64,000 nucleotides of DNA from Cloeon dipterum (lineage: Eukaryota > Arthropoda > Insecta > Ephemeroptera > Baetidae): NCBI RefSeq assembly GCF_949628265.1, contig NC_088787.1, positions 35,700,844-35,764,843 of the forward strand, written 5' to 3'. The notes under the pieces were generated by a model that did not search any database, was not told the DNA's origin, and saw nothing but the letters and a program-made list of their open reading frames with translations. The translations under genes were made by a program, and so were the position numbers. Positions 58,649-64,000 of the stretch are shown here, one piece after another; the stretch's first letter is position 1; every line of letters begins with the position of its first letter.

Positions 58649-59077
58649 CCAACTCGAATGCGTTGGCTGATTCCAAAGTTCCAAACCAAAACATAAACAA
58701 AAATAGTGCAGTTGAGAGGAGCGAAGGCTTCACTCGATTGTCCTGCCCGTTTCTTCCAGCGGGCCAATGAAATCTTGAGATTGAGCTGACGTAATGCGCA
58801 AAGCTGATGAGCACTTGATGCTCCTTTAGCTCCTTTGTTAACACCCTTCTCGTTGCAGAGCACACTTCATAATACTGTATAATATTATACGCTTCTTACA
58901 GATCCCTGATCTGCCCCAACACGCGGCGCGGCCTCGAAACAAGAGCAAAGGCGCGCAGCCACCAAGCAGCGCCGTAGCGGCCGTCTTTCGAACTGGATCG
59001 GCTTGATTAATTTAATTTGCTCATCTGCGCGCCGCAAGTAGCGAGAGTCCGTTGGCGCGCGTTGGGGCAGAGATGAA

Positions 59078-59468
59078 TTAGGGTTCGCAAAACCCGCATT
59101 TTTCCGGAAAAACCCACTGCATTGCAAAAAACCTGTTTTCGCGGGTTTTTCTGCAATTTTGCGCATTTTTTCAAAACACATGCTTTCTTATGGAAAATAA
59201 AAAATTCTCATGATGGATGACCAAAAATAGGGATTTTTCAAAATCATCAAAATCAGTATTACAGCCACTTGTTCCACCAAGAGACTGAAAATTTTAACTC
59301 TCAACGTAATTTTCAGAAATTTCAGACTGCTTCGGAGCGAAAATTGACTATTTTTGGGTTAAATTAGGAAAATGCAGAAAAACCCAAAACTGGTGGGTTT
59401 TTCCAGTTGGTTTTTTGCGCAAAAAACCAGTGGTGCATTTTTGCGCATTGCAAAATTGGCGAACCCTG
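59078..59468. mobile_element. Short hAT-type MITE, 391 bp
   Basis: Ends ttagggttcgc and gcgaaccctg are inverted, with a 7-of-8 target duplication gagatgaa (59070-59077) / gagatgat (59469-59476). Inner ends are full of aaaaaccc and gggtttttc runs. No coding capacity. Confidence 0.65.
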
Positions 59469-59476
59469 GAGATGAT

Positions 59477-60290
59477 ACCATGACAGTGGAAAAACCAGGT
59501 TATATCCGGTTAAAGCCGGATATTTCTGGTTGCATTAAAGATTATCAGATTTCATCTGAGAGACCATTAGGTAAAAATTAAAAAAAATTAAAATTTGTGG
59601 TTTTCCGGACTTTTTCTTGATTTACGCTCTCAAATTGATTAAATCACAGTGCAAAGTTCATTTAAATCAAAAGAAATCAATGGACACCATCTATAATGTT
59701 GGATTCAAACCAAAAAGGCTTACTCTCCTGGTGAATTTAAGTGAAGTTATGTACATGTATATCTTATTATTTAATTAATATTCTAACTCAATTAATTTCC
59801 CTTCAGAGTTTTGGTTTTCAAATACATCACACGAAATATTTCAATTATTATTCAATTCTATTAATTTATTTTTCTTTTAGCATGGTAATACATCCAGGTG
59901 ATGATCTTCTCACAATATATTCCATCTAATTGCAAATTACAAAAACAATATATTAAAGAAAAAATTAAACATACAACATTATCAGGAGTTTTTGACATAA
60001 GAGAAATACTTTTGGGTAAAATTTTTGTTTACAAAGAAAATCTTTCAAAGCCGTGGAAAATTGTTTTACTCGGGGCCCTAGGCGCAGTGACACAGGCAAG
60101 GCACCCACTAGATTTAATTTATTCTGGGGAATTGGGAAATATTTGAAAAGTGCGTGGTTTTAATTATATTCAACTTGAAATGGGAAATGTTTTAGATTTT
60201 AAATAGATTTAAATTTATTTTATAATAGAAAATTGTGAAATGCACCATGTTGGAAAAAATCGGTTAACACGTGGCGGAAAAAATCCGGTT
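59477..60290. other. Spacer after gene E, no gene seen
   Basis: Starts and ends with cc-ggtt-rich stretches (59494-59530 and 60255-60290) that may be ends of a further inserted element, not proven. The rest is AT-rich. Confidence 0.4.
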
Positions 60291-61900
60291 TTAATCAGTA
60301 CCAGTTTGAGCCGCCTGCCTATATTGGCAGAACCTGGTAAATAGAGATGACACTTCGCTTCTAAGCATGTACAATAAGACGACAAAGACCACGTTGATCA
60401 CAAGTGACAGAGAGAGAGGTACGATCCAGTTAACACAGCCGCTGCACTTATCTTCCATATGGGTAACACTGGGTGTTTCCGCGCTTGTAACTGGATGACT
60501 CACGTCGCCGTGCTCGTAAGTGATGGTCAGTTTTTGTGGGCAGGCACCCGTAAAGCCGTGAACTATTAAAGCAAAAATTAAACCACAAAAGTAATTAAAA
60601 AGTGCTCTGTGTTAACCTTTTTCATTGTTGCAGTTGATGGTGAAGTAAACCGAGTCATCCTCTGCGTTTGCAGTGTAATTCACGGTGCAATTGCATTTTT
60701 TTTTTATGTTAATAGTGGCGCTTGCCTTATTCTTGCACCTTTCCATGTTTTCTGATGCATCGTACTGGCAGAAGTCGTACAGGAATTCATCATCTGGAAA
60801 AAAGAGAGAAGAGATTATTAGTAAAAAATTAATTTTTATAAACAATTTATATTAATTTAAGGGTGTAACTACATTTAAATGTTAAATGAATATTATTGAA
60901 TTTTTCGGAGCGAAAATTAGGAGACATTTTAAGTTATAAAGGAAGAAAAAAATTTTTACTGAAGATCAAGCGCATATACAAACAAATAAAAAAATCCGAT
61001 TTTGAAAAACAGATCATGGCTCGTCAATGGGCGCCGATTGGAGCCCACAGGCCCTGGAAAGAGAGTTCGAAAAATAAATGTGTCAATAATCGCGGTGAAA
61101 TTTTCTAACTCGCACCAACGCTCAAAATTTATCCCGTGAAATTTAAATTTGCTCTGGAAAGATTAGTTTGCCGGCCCCGCTCGCCCTCTCGGCCAACACA
61201 AAAGTGGTAAACGGTAAATGTATTTTTTTTTAAACTTCGCCTCGGTGTTGCACAAAATTGTGGACCAAAATCCAATGGAACACGATTTTTCTGTCACCCC
61301 GTATCGTTTCCGGCAGTCAAATATTTTCCCGTTTGAAAGATGCAAAGGTCCCCGCTATTTAGGTATATTGTTAGCCTTTTCCTAAGACCATCCAATTTTT
61401 ATCTATTGCCAGCAAACATTTTTATGTCTCTAATCAAACCTTACGTTCGGTTCGGCAAAATTTATACAAACTAGAAAGTTAGAAAATGTTAGCTAAAAAT
61501 AAATTGTACTAAAACTCGCGAAACCCAGTAATTGAACTAATTAAATATAAAAGACGAGTAACCGCAGTGACCATTTGGAGAAAATATGTTATATTACTGT
61601 TTATTGCTCATTTTAAATAAGTACATGCATAAACTATTAAGATTAATGAACAATGGCAAGAAATGACAAGCATAAACGCCCGAAACAAAAAAGTGAGTCG
61701 TCGTCGTCACGTTATTTCCTCACGAAAAAGAGCTGAAAATACATTATAGCTGATATCAATGTAACCTTACCATTAGCTCCGATCCGAATTTCCCAGCTGT
61801 TGATATTCCTGTTTTGAAAATCGATGGAAGAGCAGGAACATGTGAAGATCTGATGGCAAATCGAGAGCAGCACGAACTGTAACTTCCCTCCAGTCTGCAT
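60291..61900 (-). CDS. Small type I membrane protein E (3 exons, 192 aa)
   Basis: Exons (minus): 61771-61900, 60617-60793, 60291-60562. Signal peptide MQTGGKLQFVLLSICHQIFTC; NSWEIRIGAN; exon 2 with DFCQYDASENMERCKNK, KCNCTVNYT and INCNN; exon 3 with ACPQKLTITYEHGDVSH, a linker carrying two extra cysteines (DKCSGCVN), membrane segment WIVPLSLSLVINVVFVVLLY and a cytoplasmic tail of about 25 residues. Intron 1 is about 1 kb, longer than in B (0.26 kb). N-glycosylation sites NCT and NYT are visible. Confidence 0.84.
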
Positions 61901-62784
61901 TCTCTCTGTAGAAAAATTAAATTCACTTAGAGTTGGGCTCGTGGTTAATATTTTGTTTAAGAGGCATCCTTATTTATAGATGGAGTGCATAAGGATATAT
62001 AGGAATAAGTATTGGCAAGGCAAGACGAATCATCTATTCAGTCACGAAGGCAGAACAGAATTATATTGTTTGTTTCTTCCTAAAAAAAGCAGTTAGACGA
62101 ATACGAAAAGCAGTTAAAGAATTTTGTTTATGCTAACAAATTTTATACTTATGATGAATATCTCAATTTCAGAGCATCAAATGTAGCAAAACACACACAC
62201 TCGCTTGTTACACAAACATAACGAAATGTTAACACTATGTTTCTTCTTTATTGTTATTAATTATTTTGTTGTTTAAGACTAATTTGTAAATGCGCGGACA
62301 GAAATGGAGAAGCTTCGATTTTTGTACCGCTGTGTAATGCAAATAAAGGAAATTAAATTAAAATTAATTGAAATATAGCGCATAAAATTAATTTTTTCAA
62401 TTAAAAATGTAAACATTATACAATCACGGACTAGAGTTTAACTATGTAGTACAAAATAACCTTTACAAATGGTTACCAGCACTGCGTGAAATATATATTT
62501 AAAAAAATATGCCGTCATCTTTTCTATGAGCTCCAGGTTGAAAAACTCGTTCTCCTTTCTATGTGAAGTAATAATGATTCGCAATGGAATATTCGCTGTT
62601 GACGCGTAAATACTACATTTTAATAACATATAACATTTAGTGTAAAAAATTGTTTGTTTAGTGACTCGAAATGCTCAAATTGCTCAACGGGCTGGGAGGC
62701 GCACCGGCGCCGACTCGCTACTTGCTGGTTTGCACCTTTCCAGCATGCGTGATTTGGCTTCACGGGAAGAATGTCTAGCGTTTC

Positions 62785-62810
62785 AAAAAAAAAAAAAAAA
62801 AAAAAAAAAA
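62785..62810 (+). repeat. Poly(A) tract of 26 bases
   Basis: Uninterrupted A run after gcgtttc and before tcagcattcg. It could be the tail of a retroposed sequence to its left; no clear target duplication was found. Confidence 0.8.
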
Positions 62811-63069
62811 TCAGCATTCGTGCCAGTGAAGTGCGCGCCCTTCCCGGTCCTCGGACAGGGATAAAAAGAGCAAAAAAGGTTTAGCATAAATTAAGGGAGA
62901 GAAATTAACAATAATTTTCTTTTGATTTGGAGTATTAAAAAAGAAATTCAATTTAATCGCTTTATCACGAAATTACAAATTTTTAAGCGTATTGTACTTC
63001 CCTGCCAGTAAACTTAGAAGCGTTATTAGAATTCATTCTGCGGCACCCAATACCCAATGCCACTTACTT

Positions 63070-63252
63070 CAATAGCCGCTGCTTTTTGTGTCGCAGAAGG
63101 AGGGAGCGCTGAGAGGCGGGCAAGGGAATGATAATATATAGTGTAAAGTTCAGTGCTGCTCTTTGTACGCGGTGGTCGGCAAGCGGAAAGCGGAAAATCT
63201 TTGACGGTGAGCGGAAGAGGCTTCACTTTTCGCGTCACGCGCTCCCTACCAT
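63070..63252 (-). promoter_or_regulatory. GC-rich island 5 of 5
   Basis: About 1.2 kb upstream of the start codon of E; the most diverged island, with an AT-rich insertion near 63130. Confidence 0.4.
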
Positions 63253-63881
63253 CAAACCCAATAATTCCAAAAACATTTTTTGCATAAAAAATTGATTGAT
63301 CCAAAGTAAAAGAGCGCAGAAACAGGTGCGTTTATTGTTGTTATTTTCTGCCAAATGTAGAATAATGAAGAAAATTAAAAAAATTGCGCGAAAGTCGACA
63401 CACAACTTGTAAAAATATTAACATGCAGCATTTTTGTTTTGTTAAAAAAACTGATTATAGTTTGATTATCTGCGCTCAGCTGTTCTTGTAGGCTTTAAGC
63501 TCACCCTGACCAAATAGCACCACCCGAATTTCTTTTCTCTATGCAAAAAATATTTAAATTTGATCTATTGTTGTTTGTAGAAAAAAAATGTGATATGCTA
63601 AAAGTTTGTTCTACCAATAAATTTATAGACTGACGTAAAGTTCTCGTTGTAACTAGAGGGGACGGGGGGTTAGGGACTTCTTTGAGGCTTAAAGAATAAT
63701 TATTGGTTTCTACAATAGGCGGGCAGCTGGCTGATCGCGGCCGGAATGTTGAAAATTTCAGGCAAGACGGCAAATCCCAAGGGAGAATATATAAATACCA
63801 GTTAAGCAAAGCGAATATCGCGTAACCTCTTAAAGGACCAACTAAAAAATCAACTAAAATGCAAGAAGAACAATTTCGTAC

Positions 63882-63902
63882 CTTAAATTGAATGTGTGCA
63901 AA
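63882..63902 (-). other. Conserved 5' splice donor, putative untranslated exon of E
   Basis: Minus strand reads cattcaatttaag|gtacga, matching the donors of B, C and D in position and context. Confidence 0.35.
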
Positions 63903-64000
63903 TCTTTTTGCTGGAGAGAGATCGTTAAGCACAACCATATGGAGCGTCCGTGAGCAGGCTAAGAAGTTCAGCATCCACTGGCAGGTAGCAGGTCAATTGC

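Larger units (their letters stand above)
61901..64000. other. Upstream region of gene E
   Basis: No coding gene supported. Holds a 26-base A tract (62785-62810), GC island 5 (63070-63252) and a conserved splice donor at 63882. The 157-residue minus frame at 63501-63974 overlaps the putative 5' UTR exon and is not conserved in the other units. Confidence 0.5.

Noticed and set aside
58495-58863. 122-residue minus frame upstream of gene D
   Set aside because: Overlaps the putative 5' untranslated exon and donor; corresponding frames upstream of B, C and E have unrelated sequence.
62661-62864. Frame through the poly(A) tract
   Set aside because: A lysine run from a 26-A tract, with no other support.

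Overview
The window looks like AT-rich nuclear DNA of an arthropod, probably an insect: genes with many short exons and GT/AG introns, canonical TATA and AATAAA signals, C-type lectin families, and hAT, CACTA-like and LTR elements. A mayfly-like genome would fit, but the sequence does not prove the species. No tRNA, rRNA or prokaryotic feature was seen. All gene models were built by hand from splice signals, conserved exon phases and comparison between paralogues inside the window.

Layout. 1-1.7 kb: a 370-405 bp satellite array. 2.2-18.3 kb (+): four tandem copies of a nine-exon gene for a secreted mucin-like C-type lectin. Each has a signal peptide, a small Cys domain, a Thr/Ala-rich repeat of very different length in each copy, and a C-terminal lectin domain. 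18.5-21.3 kb (+): a second lectin type with a signal peptide, coiled coil and lectin domain, preceded by a short paralogue that has only the signal peptide and coiled coil. 21.5-25.8 kb: a repeat graveyard with an hAT element that has target-site duplications, a nested element, LTR fragments and a broken lectin copy on the minus strand.

25,854-36,185: a 10.3 kb DNA transposon that looks whole. Its inverted terminal arms are 2,539 bp each, equal in length and nearly identical. Between them lie two divergent spliced genes: a 734-aa transposase-like protein (-) and a 586-aa accessory protein (+). Subterminal 33-bp repeats lie in both arms, and each arm also carries an uncharacterised reading frame. 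36.8-42.5 kb: an incomplete LTR retrotransposon with a Gag frame, lying inside the remains of another lectin copy.

43.5-62 kb (-): five tandem copies of a three-exon gene for a small single-pass type I membrane protein with six conserved ectodomain cysteines, a family I do not recognise. A coiled-coil lectin gene sits between the first and second copies. Each unit carries a GC-rich island of about 180 bp upstream, and four units share a splice donor further upstream that suggests a 5' untranslated exon. One copy stops before the membrane segment and would be secreted.

Together this is a tandemly expanding cluster of secreted and membrane recognition-type proteins, plausibly immune or surface-defence genes (inference), shaped by gene conversion, repeat-length change and transposon insertion.
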